Assembly (NCBI RefSeq): GCF_016908495.1
Contig: NZ_JAFBDZ010000002.1
Location: 1,054,001-1,118,000, forward strand
Direction: 5' to 3'
Source: Rossellomorea pakistanensis
GTDB lineage: Bacteria > Bacillota > Bacilli > Bacillales > Bacillaceae_B
DNA length: 64,000 nt
Position 1 is the first letter of the stretch; every line of letters starts with the position of its first letter. The notes under the pieces were generated by a model. The model was not told where the DNA came from. It saw only the letters and a program-made list of their open reading frames with translations, and made no database searches. The position numbers and the translations under genes are program-made. Shown piece by piece: positions 27,072 through 34,431 of this stretch.

Positions 27072-27129
27072 AAAAAACAAGAGCAGGAATCAAATATTGC
27101 CCTTATAGTGATGATTATTTGGTTCCTGC
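27072..27129 (-). terminator. Terminator after the winged-helix gene
   Basis: On the - strand GCAGGAACCAAATA pairs with TATTTGATTCCTGC (14 bp, one G-U pair, 19-nt loop) and is followed by TCTTGTTTTTTTC. It ends the gene on the - strand and may also serve the IclR-type gene. Confidence 0.8.
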
Positions 27130-27143
27130 CTGTGAAAAATCCC

Positions 27144-27566
27144 TTATTCCATCGGTTCAGTTCGATCTTTGAATCTTTGCATAGCTGCATAAATGAATCC
27201 CCATGACTGTCGTATTTCTTTTATGGTCGCACCAATCCTCCTAGCTTGTTCCTCATAATTGTCCTTTATCATCAAATCCTTTTGTACGTGGTCGATTACA
27301 AGGAAAACTAATTTAAATGGAGTGTTTTCAATGTTAGTACTTAATACTTTGTAAGAGCCTGCATTTATTTTTTTGATTGCCCCGTATTGCTCTAAATACT
27401 TGAGTCTCTTCGAAACTGTTCTCGTTGATTTGTTAATCCTTTTGGCTAATTCATATTGTGAGATATAAGAAACTCCATCAGGATACTCTTCTTTTTCAAT
27501 CATTTCTAAAAGCTGCCCATATTCATAAATCATTCTATTTAAACCAATCATTATGTTTTTGTCCAT
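27144..27566 (-). CDS. Winged-helix DNA-binding protein (140 aa)
   Basis: A 140-residue protein with a clear central winged helix-turn-helix (about residues 38-70; ISQYELAKRINKSTRTVSKRLKYLEQYGAIKKI) of the kind seen in replication-initiator-like or MarR-like regulators. N- and C-terminal regions are helical with no motif I recognise. The ATG follows GGAGATTTTTT. It has its own terminator and no obvious partner, so the target is unknown. Confidence 0.65.
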   Translation of the reverse strand: MDKNIMIGLNRMIYEYGQLLEMIEKEEYPDGVSYISQYELAKRINKSTRTVSKRLKYLEQYGAIKKINAGSYKVLSTNIENTPFKLVFLVIDHVQKDLMIKDNYEEQARRIGATIKEIRQSWGFIYAAMQRFKDRTEPME

Positions 27567-28146
27567 AAAAAATCTCCATTTAAATTATTTTTTTAAAAAG
27601 TAAATGTTGAAGTTCTTATTTCAGCATTAGAAAAAGGAGGTATAAAGAATTAGGATAATATACTCATTCCTCTTCATGATATACATTCAGACTGCCTTTT
27701 CACAACTGAGTATTAGGTAGGTATCTGTTTAAATCGTTGATAAAATCGAGGGTATATTTCATTTTTTTTCTAATAGCATATATTTTTATGCTTTTGAGCA
27801 TGTTAAACCTCTACCAGTCAATTATGCTTGGATTAATAGAGAGTAGAAGAATCTCTAAAATGTTTCCCAAATTGATTACTCATATTAATAAGGTTTTAAT
27901 CATTTATATTTGAACAAAAATAAACACATATATAATAGAAGAAACTCGACTTTTTTACTGGAATAAGGTAATGGAAAGACTAGTTTAATAGAAAAAATAG
28001 AGTCCTATTCTTTAATAAGAATTTTCAAGTCTGGAATAATTATGAAAAGAAGTTATAATATATGTGAGTTAGTAATAATAGTAAACCTTAAGTTATAATG
28101 CTGCCTGTTTTATCTTTAATCATATTCTAGGGAAAGGGGATTTCCT
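27567..28146. other. 580-bp gene-free intergenic region
   Basis: Very AT-rich. A TATAAT at 28054-28059 could be the -10 of the two-component operon but lacks a good -35. An AAAAAGGAGG at 27631-27640 is followed by no usable start codon. I see nothing else. Confidence 0.5.
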
Positions 28147-28845
28147 ATGAACGATAAATTATTACTAGTTGAAGATGATCAATCAATAAGTGAAATGGTT
28201 AAAACGCAATTAATGAAAGAAGGCTTTACGGTCGAAGTTGCGTTTGACGGTGAGGAAGGAATTGAACGTTTTTCAAAAGAATCATTTGATTTGATTCTCT
28301 TGGATTTGATGCTTCCGAAACTCGATGGGATGGAATTTTTAAAAATGATAAGAGAAAAAAGTAAAATCCCCATTTTAATCATGTCTGCTAAAGATGGGGA
28401 TGTAAATAAAGCATTAGGTCTTGGATTTGGAGCAGATGATTATATTACTAAGCCGTTTTCAATGATCGAACTGACAGCTAGGATTAAGGCTGTCATGAGA
28501 AGAGCGAATGAATATTCAGGAGGAGCAAAAGAAAAAGAGAGTGCGATTAAGCAACTTGGTAAACTAGTTATCGATATGAGTAATTTTTCTGTGCATAAAA
28601 ATGGCGTGGATACAAAACTAACATCTAAAGAATTTCATATTCTTAAATTGTTTTTAATGAATCCAAATCAGGTTTTTACGAAGGCTCAAGTTTATCGCGC
28701 AATCTGGAATGAAGAATATTTCGGAGATGAAAATGTCATTAATGTTCATATTAGAAGATTAAGAGGAAAGATAGAGGATAATCCCTCTAACCCTCAATAT
28801 ATTAAGACATTGTGGGGAATCGGTTATAAATTAGGAGAATTTTAA
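28147..28845 (+). CDS. OmpR-family response regulator (YcbL-like)
   Basis: A 232-residue regulator: receiver domain (about 1-120) with phosphorylation site Asp53 (LLDLMLP) and acidic pair Glu9-Asp10, then an OmpR/PhoB winged-helix domain (about 135-230; ending NVHIRRLRGKIEDNP and the TLWGIGYKL wing). The ATG follows AGGGAAAGGGGATTTCCT. It is 2 bp from the kinase gene. Gene order and protein lengths recall ycbLMNO of B. subtilis. The three 11-bp repeats before the downstream ABC genes are its probable target. Confidence 0.9.
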   Translation: MNDKLLLVEDDQSISEMVKTQLMKEGFTVEVAFDGEEGIERFSKESFDLILLDLMLPKLDGMEFLKMIREKSKIPILIMSAKDGDVNKALGLGFGADDYITKPFSMIELTARIKAVMRRANEYSGGAKEKESAIKQLGKLVIDMSNFSVHKNGVDTKLTSKEFHILKLFLMNPNQVFTKAQVYRAIWNEEYFGDENVINVHIRRLRGKIEDNPSNPQYIKTLWGIGYKLGEF

Positions 28846-28847
28846 CG

Positions 28848-29783
28848 ATGAACATTATATTAACCTTTCTTATTATTGCCTTGTTTACTCTTAATCTAAT
28901 CCAGTATCGTTCTCAACAAAATCAAAGCGATCGGTTGAACTATGCTTATAAGAAATTGAAAAGCATAGTAGATGAAAAAACTGATGAAAAGCTTTTACTT
29001 TATACAGAAGATGAAGATTTCAAAAAACTGTTAATTGAAATTAATCGGTTGTTAGAACACAATCAAAAAATCATTGCCACACATCACCAAATGGAGAATT
29101 CAATGAAAAAAATGCTTTCAAATATCTCACATGACTTAAAAACTCCTTTGACAGTGGTGTTAGGTTATATGGAGGTTATATTATATGAGCCGAATCTTAG
29201 TAAAGAAGAAACCGAGGATTTATTGAAAAAGGTAAATAATAAAACCATTGAAGTTTTAAACCTAATTAAAAAATTTTTTGAATTGGTTAGATTGGAATCG
29301 GGAGATAAGGAGTTTCCAATTACTAGAGTCAATATGAATGAAGTTTGCCGAAAAAATATTCTAGGTTTTTATGATATCTTGACGAAAAAAGGCTTTGATG
29401 TTGTTGTTGAAATTCCTGATGTCGACCTTTATGTCTGGGGGAACGAGGAAGAATTAAACAGAGTATTGAATAACTTAATATCCAATGCAATACAGTACGG
29501 CGGAGATGGAAAGGTCCTTGGGCTATCCTTACGTAATAATGATGATTCTGTCTTTGTTGATGTTTGGGATAAAGGAAAAGGGATAAGCGAGCTGCATAAA
29601 GATCGAGTTTTTGAGCGAATGTATACCCTTGAAGATTCAAGAAACAAACGTTATCAGGGAAGTGGTCTTGGGTTGACGATTACAAAAAGGCTTATCGAAA
29701 AATTAGGAGGAGAGATCTTCCTTAATAGCAAGCCATTCCAGAAGACTACGTTTACCTTTAAATTAAATCGATTTAATTATTAA
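28848..29783 (+). CDS. Sensor histidine kinase (YcbM-like)
   Basis: A 311-residue short kinase with a single N-terminal membrane span (about 2-18) and no extracellular sensor loop. It has the H box SNISHDLKTPLTV (His95), the N box NRVLNNLISNAIQYG and the G boxes DKGKGIS and GSGLGLT. Small kinases of this kind in Bacillales often work with an adjacent ABC transporter in peptide-antibiotic response. The gene is followed by a terminator hairpin and then the ABC genes. Confidence 0.9.
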   Translation: MNIILTFLIIALFTLNLIQYRSQQNQSDRLNYAYKKLKSIVDEKTDEKLLLYTEDEDFKKLLIEINRLLEHNQKIIATHHQMENSMKKMLSNISHDLKTPLTVVLGYMEVILYEPNLSKEETEDLLKKVNNKTIEVLNLIKKFFELVRLESGDKEFPITRVNMNEVCRKNILGFYDILTKKGFDVVVEIPDVDLYVWGNEEELNRVLNNLISNAIQYGGDGKVLGLSLRNNDDSVFVDVWDKGKGISELHKDRVFERMYTLEDSRNKRYQGSGLGLTITKRLIEKLGGEIFLNSKPFQKTTFTFKLNRFNY

Positions 29784-29796
29784 TCTCATATTTAGA

Positions 29797-29920
29797 GGCT
29801 GACTCACTACCAAGGTGTCAGGTACCACAACTTCATTTTGGAGAAGAAACCATTCAATCCTCTTCTGCATTTTGATCGACGTTTGTGGCTCCAATCCCTT
29901 TTGAGTCAGTTTCTTTTTTT
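29797..29920 (+). repeat. Third copy of the repeat hairpin, terminator-like
   Basis: A long imperfect hairpin with outer arms GGCTGACTCA / TGAGTCAGT, inner arms CCACAA / TTGTGG and the internal words GGTGTCAGG and CCCTTTTGAGTCAG, related to the hairpin ends of the repeats at 10559 and 21860. It ends in TTTCTTTTTTT, so it should terminate the two-component transcript. Confidence 0.65.
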
Positions 29921-29937
29921 GTAGGAAAGGAAAAACT

Positions 29938-29990
29938 TAAGATTTTTGTAAGATTTGAGTAAGGGAAAAGACAACAATTGTGACTAGAAT
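29938..29990 (+). promoter_or_regulatory. Response-regulator repeats and promoter of the ABC operon
   Basis: Three units in exact 11-bp register, TAAGATTTTTG, TAAGATTTGAG and TAAGGGAAAAG (29938-29970), end 14 bp before a TAGAAT -10 (29985-29990), replacing a -35. This is the classic arrangement for activation by an OmpR-family regulator. Confidence 0.6.
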
Positions 29991-30021
29991 AGAAGTAGTT
30001 AATGAGAAAGGGAGCTGGACT

Positions 30022-30945
30022 ATGTCATATATCATTCAAACGAATCAGCTTACAAAAACCTATAAAGGGAAGGATGTCGTTAAGAATGTAAACATGAAGG
30101 TGAAAAAAGGTGAAATCTATGGATTTTTAGGACCGAATGGTGCCGGTAAAACCACCGTCATGAAAATGTTAATGAATCTGGTTAAGCCCACTAGTGGTGA
30201 AATTGAACTCTTTGGAAAAAGGTTAACCTCTACTTCGTACGAGATGCTAAAAAGAATGGGGAGTATTATTGAATATCCAGTTTTCTACGACAAGATGAGT
30301 GCAAGAGAGAATCTGGATTTACACTGTGAATATATCGGCTATTACAATAAGAAAGCGATTGATTCTGCTTTGGATCTTGTCCAATTAAAAAATATTGAGG
30401 GGAAATCAGTTAAAGATTTTTCTCTTGGGATGAAACAGAGACTGGGTCTTGCAAGAGCTATTATTACAAAACCAGAACTTCTGATTTTAGATGAACCTAT
30501 CAATGGATTAGATCCAGTAGGAATCAAAGAGTTGCGAAAGTTATTTAAAATGCTTTGTGAGGATTATGGAATCACGCTATTGATTTCTAGTCATATTTTA
30601 GGCGAAATTGAACAGATTGCCCATACAGTCGGAGTGATCAGTGATGGAAACCTGGTAGAGGAAGTATCCATTGATAATATTCGAGAAGAAAATACAGAGT
30701 ATATTGAATTGAAAACAAATAATATTAAAAAGGCTGTCTATGTCATTAGAGAACATCTGCGTTTAACCAACTTTAAGGTAATAGAAGAATCACGAATCCG
30801 AATCTATGAATTGACCGTTTCACAAGGTGAGATTTCACAAGCCCTTATTTTAAATGGCGTAATGGTTGAGGAAATGAATAAAAAGAGTCATTCACTCGAA
30901 GATTACTTCATGACATTGATCAATGGAGGTGGCATTAGTGCTTAA
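30022..30945 (+). CDS. BcrA-type ABC transporter ATPase (YcbN-like)
   Basis: A 307-residue ATPase of the bacitracin/lantibiotic-resistance (BcrA) group. Walker A is GPNGAGKTT (37-45), the signature FSLGMKQRLG and Walker B LLILDEPINGLDPVG. The C-terminal 80 residues are the extra domain usual in this group. The ATG at 30022 follows GAGAAAGGGAGCTGGACT; the upstream in-frame start has no ribosome binding site. It probably exports or removes a peptide antibiotic together with the next gene. Confidence 0.88.
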   Translation: MSYIIQTNQLTKTYKGKDVVKNVNMKVKKGEIYGFLGPNGAGKTTVMKMLMNLVKPTSGEIELFGKRLTSTSYEMLKRMGSIIEYPVFYDKMSARENLDLHCEYIGYYNKKAIDSALDLVQLKNIEGKSVKDFSLGMKQRLGLARAIITKPELLILDEPINGLDPVGIKELRKLFKMLCEDYGITLLISSHILGEIEQIAHTVGVISDGNLVEEVSIDNIREENTEYIELKTNNIKKAVYVIREHLRLTNFKVIEESRIRIYELTVSQGEISQALILNGVMVEEMNKKSHSLEDYFMTLINGGGISA

Positions 30946-31630
30946 ATTAATTAACTTGGAAATCAAGAAATTTAAGCTCTATCATTATTTAAAAGGAGTT
31001 GCATTTGCAAACCTTGGTTTTATTGGGCTACTTTCTTTAATCTATTTTTTAGAAAAAAATGATGGCAATGTCCCTTTTGAAAGTTACGATATGGCTTTTA
31101 CCATCATTGGAACAATGGTGAGAGCAACCTTTATTATTTTTGCGTCTGTTCTACTTGTAAGATTGATTATCGATGAGTACAAGACCAAATCGATTGAAGT
31201 AATGTTCACGTATCCAATTAATCGGAAGAAAATCATGATTGCAAAACTTAGTATTGTAATGTTTTTTACGTTCTTTACAGTCCTTTTATCTTCCCTTTTT
31301 ATTGGAGGACTATTTTATGTTGCGGATTCCATCGTGCAATTTGTTCCAGAGGAGTTAACTACAGAAGCTTTAAATGATCATTTAATAAGTATGTTCTTAG
31401 GATCATTAGCTACTGCTGGACTAAGTTTAATTCCACTATTTTTTGGATTGAGAAAGAAATCTGTCCCAGTAACAATTGTTTCTTCGATATTGCTTGTAGC
31501 GCTAACTAATTCAACTAGTAATGACTTTACTTTGTTTTCCATAATTGCTATTCCGCTATCATTAGCGGCAGTGGGAGTATTGATTGCTTTTCTTTCCATT
31601 AGGAATATTGAAAAGGTAGATGTGAATTAA
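30938..31630 (+). CDS. ABC-2-type permease (YcbO-like)
   Basis: A 230-residue membrane protein with six spans, of the ABC-2/BcrB type. The segment IDEYKTKSIEVMFTYPINRKKIMIAKL between spans 2 and 3 is the usual motif of these permeases. The start is a GTG preceded by GGAGGTGGCATTA, overlapping the ATPase gene by 8 bp, so the two are coupled. Likely role: self-protection or resistance to peptide antibiotics, inferred from family and context. Confidence 0.85.
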   Translation: MLKLINLEIKKFKLYHYLKGVAFANLGFIGLLSLIYFLEKNDGNVPFESYDMAFTIIGTMVRATFIIFASVLLVRLIIDEYKTKSIEVMFTYPINRKKIMIAKLSIVMFFTFFTVLLSSLFIGGLFYVADSIVQFVPEELTTEALNDHLISMFLGSLATAGLSLIPLFFGLRKKSVPVTIVSSILLVALTNSTSNDFTLFSIIAIPLSLAAVGVLIAFLSIRNIEKVDVN

Positions 31631-31729
31631 AAGTAAACAAACAGCAATGCCCCCATTTCAAAAAAATTTTCATTATATTTTTTGGTTTTTTTCAACCGCT
31701 AATCTGAAAAAAACTATTTTGCAACGCTA

Positions 31730-31757
31730 TTGAACTATATCTAGTACTTAACATTAT
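31730..31757 (+). promoter_or_regulatory. Possible padR promoter
   Basis: TTGAAC (31730-31735), 16 bp and CATTAT (31752-31757). The spacer holds ACTATATCTAGT with 4-bp inverted arms, a possible autoregulatory site. Confidence 0.35.
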
Positions 31758-31778
31758 TCATGTAGGGGGTAGCCTTTT

Positions 31779-32102
31779 TTGAATGCCCAATTTAAAAAAG
31801 GAGCGCTGGAGATATGTGTCTTAACCTCCATAGCTTCAAAGGATCAATATGGCTATGAACTTGCCCAAAGAATCTCGAGAAAAATTCAAATCGCAGATGG
31901 TACACTTTATCCTTTGTTAAGAAGATTGACGAAGGAGGAGTATTTAACAACATACTTTACTTCTTCATCAGAAGGACCTCAAAGAAAGTACTATTCACTT
32001 ACAAGTAGGGGCCAAAAACGTATGAAAGCTCTAATAGATGAATGGAAGCATTTTACTCATTCAGTCAATCTGTTAATAGAGGAAGGGATAACCAGTGAAT
32101 AA
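31779..32102 (+). CDS. PadR-family transcriptional regulator
   Basis: A 107-residue PadR-type winged-helix protein. KKGALEICVLTSIASKDQYGYELAQRI is the standard opening helix pair, and ADGTLYPLLRRLTKEEYL the recognition helix and wing start. The start is TTG after AGGGGGTAGCCTTT. It overlaps the next gene by 8 bp. With the DUF1700 and DUF4097 proteins it makes a common Firmicute triad of unknown role, often linked to envelope stress. Confidence 0.88.
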   Translation: MNAQFKKGALEICVLTSIASKDQYGYELAQRISRKIQIADGTLYPLLRRLTKEEYLTTYFTSSSEGPQRKYYSLTSRGQKRMKALIDEWKHFTHSVNLLIEEGITSE

Positions 32103-32652
32103 AAATCAATATTTTTCGGAATTGCTGGAGTTGTTACAAAAGATGCCTCATGAGGATAGAGAGGCACTGTTATATGATTATAAAGAATACTTTGAAGCTG
32201 CCTCAGCTGAAGGGAAAACAGATGCAGAGGTCATTGAAGAGCTGGGATCTCCTAAGGTAATCGCGAGAGAATTACTAGCCAATTATAATATTTCAATAGC
32301 TGAAAAAAACTGTTCGATAAAAAATATAATGAACGCCATCATAGCATCTCTAAGTCTTGGTTTTTTTAATGCAGTCCTTATTGTAGGTCCTGCGATCGGA
32401 ATACTTGGGGTATTTCTTGGATGCTGCGTTCTCGCTATTGCTTTATCTTTATCACCTTTAATTCTGTTTAGCGGATTATTTTTCGACGGAACCATGAATA
32501 TTTGGTTAACATTGTTTAGTTCGTTCATTTTATGCGGGTTTGGGGTGATGTTTTGTATAGGCTTAATGAATATCGGAAGATTCCTTTATAACATTTTAAT
32601 TCGCTATATAAAACTTAATGCAAATATTGTAAAAGGAGCGAATCATTCATGA
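32095..32652 (+). CDS. DUF1700 membrane protein
   Basis: A 185-residue protein with an N-terminal helical HAAS/DUF1700 domain (about 1-65; HEDREALLYDYKEYFEAA and EELGSPKVIARELL are diagnostic) and three or four membrane spans. The GTG start overlaps the PadR gene. In related sets the domain is thought to be a target of PadR-like proteins. Function otherwise unknown. Confidence 0.85.
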   Translation: MNKNQYFSELLELLQKMPHEDREALLYDYKEYFEAASAEGKTDAEVIEELGSPKVIARELLANYNISIAEKNCSIKNIMNAIIASLSLGFFNAVLIVGPAIGILGVFLGCCVLAIALSLSPLILFSGLFFDGTMNIWLTLFSSFILCGFGVMFCIGLMNIGRFLYNILIRYIKLNANIVKGANHS

Positions 32653-33542
32653 ATAAAGTTTTTTTGGTTGCTTTATTAATTTTAGGTATTGGAACAGTAG
32701 GAGTACTAGCTGTGACGTTTTTCCAATCGTCTTTTTCTAAAGTAGATATTCATAAAGAAGAGAGGGTGGAGAGCAGTAAGGTTGAAGACATTGAAATAAA
32801 CACTTCTTCAGCAGACGTTGAGATTGTTCCATCAGAAGGCAATGAGGTCGTTATCCTTTTAGATGGCAAAATCAATAAAGATTTAGAAGATAAATATGAG
32901 TTTCAAGTTTATCATAGCGGCAACAAATTAAATATTGACTATCTTATTGATGAAAATACAATCGGGATTAAATTGGGGAGTGTTCAGGATACAAAACTTC
33001 AAGTTAAGGTACCGAGTAAGGTTTTGAATCATCTCCAGGTTACAACTTCATCAGGGGACATATCAATGGATGATTTAAAAGCGAATCAAATCATCGTAAA
33101 ATCTACATCTGGTGATCAATCAATCATTGGTACTGAAACTCAGGAACATATCGCATTAAGTTCAACAAGCGGGAAGATAAAAACAAGAGAAAATTCAATG
33201 AACACAGCAGATTTTATTACAACAAGCGGAAATATCGATGTAAATGATCTAAGTTCAAAAAATGCTGTATATGAGACATCATCAGGGGATATTGTCTTTA
33301 ACGGTGAACAATTAAAAAGTGATATGGAATTTACAACTTCAAGTGGTGATGTTGCCATCAAATTCTCTCAAACCCCCAAGTCAGTAAAGGTGGATTTCAA
33401 AGGGAGCTCTGGAGAACCTGATATTAGTGTAGATGGTTTGTTATTTGAAGATAAAAGTGAAAATAGTGCAGTCGGAGTAAAGGGAAATGGCGATTATGAA
33501 ATTAAAGTAAGAACAAGCTCAGGAGATTTAACGTTAGAATAA
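32649..33542 (+). CDS. DUF4097 repeat protein, membrane-anchored
   Basis: A 297-residue protein with one N-terminal span (about 4-24) and an extracytoplasmic beta-helix-like domain. From about residue 130 the word [ST]SG[DNKE] recurs at least eight times at about 17-20-residue intervals (TSSGD, STSGD, STSGK, TTSGN and so on), the rungs of a DUF4097 (adhesin-like) solenoid. It overlaps the DUF1700 gene by 4 bp. Relatives occur in envelope-stress loci; no enzymatic residues are seen. Confidence 0.88.
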   Translation: MNKVFLVALLILGIGTVGVLAVTFFQSSFSKVDIHKEERVESSKVEDIEINTSSADVEIVPSEGNEVVILLDGKINKDLEDKYEFQVYHSGNKLNIDYLIDENTIGIKLGSVQDTKLQVKVPSKVLNHLQVTTSSGDISMDDLKANQIIVKSTSGDQSIIGTETQEHIALSSTSGKIKTRENSMNTADFITTSGNIDVNDLSSKNAVYETSSGDIVFNGEQLKSDMEFTTSSGDVAIKFSQTPKSVKVDFKGSSGEPDISVDGLLFEDKSENSAVGVKGNGDYEIKVRTSSGDLTLE

Positions 33543-33666
33543 AAATTAGTTTACTTTGATAATCAAATCTTTACGTAAACTTAATCTCCCTGATGAAGAG
33601 TTTAAGTATCTTAACATGGCAGCTCCACTAAAATTCTCACGTCTATTATAAAAGGAGCTGTAAGGA

Positions 33667-33990
33667 ATGAAACGAAAAAGGCATAATAAAGAGTTTAAGA
33701 TACAAGTTTCTCTGGAAGCGATTGATGAAGGGAATGCTGCATCTGTTGCCCGCCGGTATGATCTAAGTTCAACAATGGTGAACCGCTGGGTAAACGAATA
33801 TAAGCTAGGGAAATATGGAATGGACGAAGGGACGACTATTTCATATAAAAACTTATCCCTTGAAAATGAGAAACTAAAACAGTTACTTGGCGAAAAAGAT
33901 TTAGAAATGGCTATTTTATTGGATTTGATAAAAAACGAATCCCCACATCTTTTAAAAAAGTTTAATAAACAAGTAGGATCTAACTACTGA
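33667..33990 (+). mobile_element. Orphan IS3-type transposase OrfA
   Basis: A 107-residue OrfA-type protein: an N-terminal helix-turn-helix (KRHNKEFKIQVSLEAIDEGNAASVARRYDLSSTMVNRWV) and a leucine-zipper-like helix (LENEKLKQLLGEKDLEMAILLDL). The frame is intact with an AAAGGAGCTGTAAGGA ribosome binding site. No OrfB integrase with a DDE motif follows and no terminal inverted repeats are evident, so it is a remnant or has been kept as a small DNA-binding protein. It lies at the left edge of the NRPS region. Confidence 0.7.
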
Positions 33991-34032
33991 ATTTTCTAAA
34001 GAAATTACCATTTCAAAAGAGAGATAATTCTT

Positions 34033-34080
34033 AGGGAACATACCCGTATTCCATTTATGGGTCTATGTTCCCTTTTTTTA
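34033..34080 (+). terminator. Terminator after the orphan orfA
   Basis: GGGAACATA pairs with TATGTTCCC and an inner CCCGTA pairs with TATGGG, followed by TTTTTTT. It isolates the NRPS operon from upstream transcription. Confidence 0.85.
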
Positions 34081-34218
34081 TCTCTTTTTTTACTCCTTGA
34101 AGATGTTATTTATAGAATTTTTCACAGCTATTAATGTGATTAGAATTCTTAAATAATTAATTATCTTTAAATAATAATAATTGATTGCATTATATGAAAA
34201 TCCAAGGAGGAGTTTTCT

Positions 34219-34257
34219 GTGGATTTAGAAAGTTATTTTATTTATATAATAATTTAG
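34219..34257 (+). other. Possible leader peptide frame before the NRPS operon
   Basis: A strong AAGGAGGAG (34204-34212) stands 6 nt before a GTG that opens a 12-codon frame, MDLESYFIYIII, ended by TAG. The downstream 170 bp to the NRPS start contains a small hairpin (AAATCC / GGATTT near 34300). It could be a leader for attenuation or the stub of a lost gene. The rest of 34081-34431 is AT-rich without other features. Confidence 0.35.
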
Positions 34258-34431
34258 AGATTTTCTTCTAGCTTTGTGATTGATAAATAGGAGATAAAAT
34301 CCGATTCAGGATTTGAATTTTCTAGCATAATTACCAAAATTATATAATTTAGTAAAATCTTGATATTGGAAAAAATTCCTGATAATATTAGCCATTGTTG
34401 GAACTCAAAAGAAAATAGGAGGGGGTACAAT

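Noticed and set aside
27631..27690. AAAAAGGAGG as the ribosome binding site of a small gene
   Set aside because: Only an ATT stands at a suitable distance, and the resulting frame is 23 codons without recognisable content.
28147..29783. The two-component pair as the missing HssRS for hrtBA
   Set aside because: The kinase lacks the extracellular sensor domain of HssS, and the pair sits 18 kb away beside its own ABC operon, which has a different repeat type (TAAGATTT) upstream.
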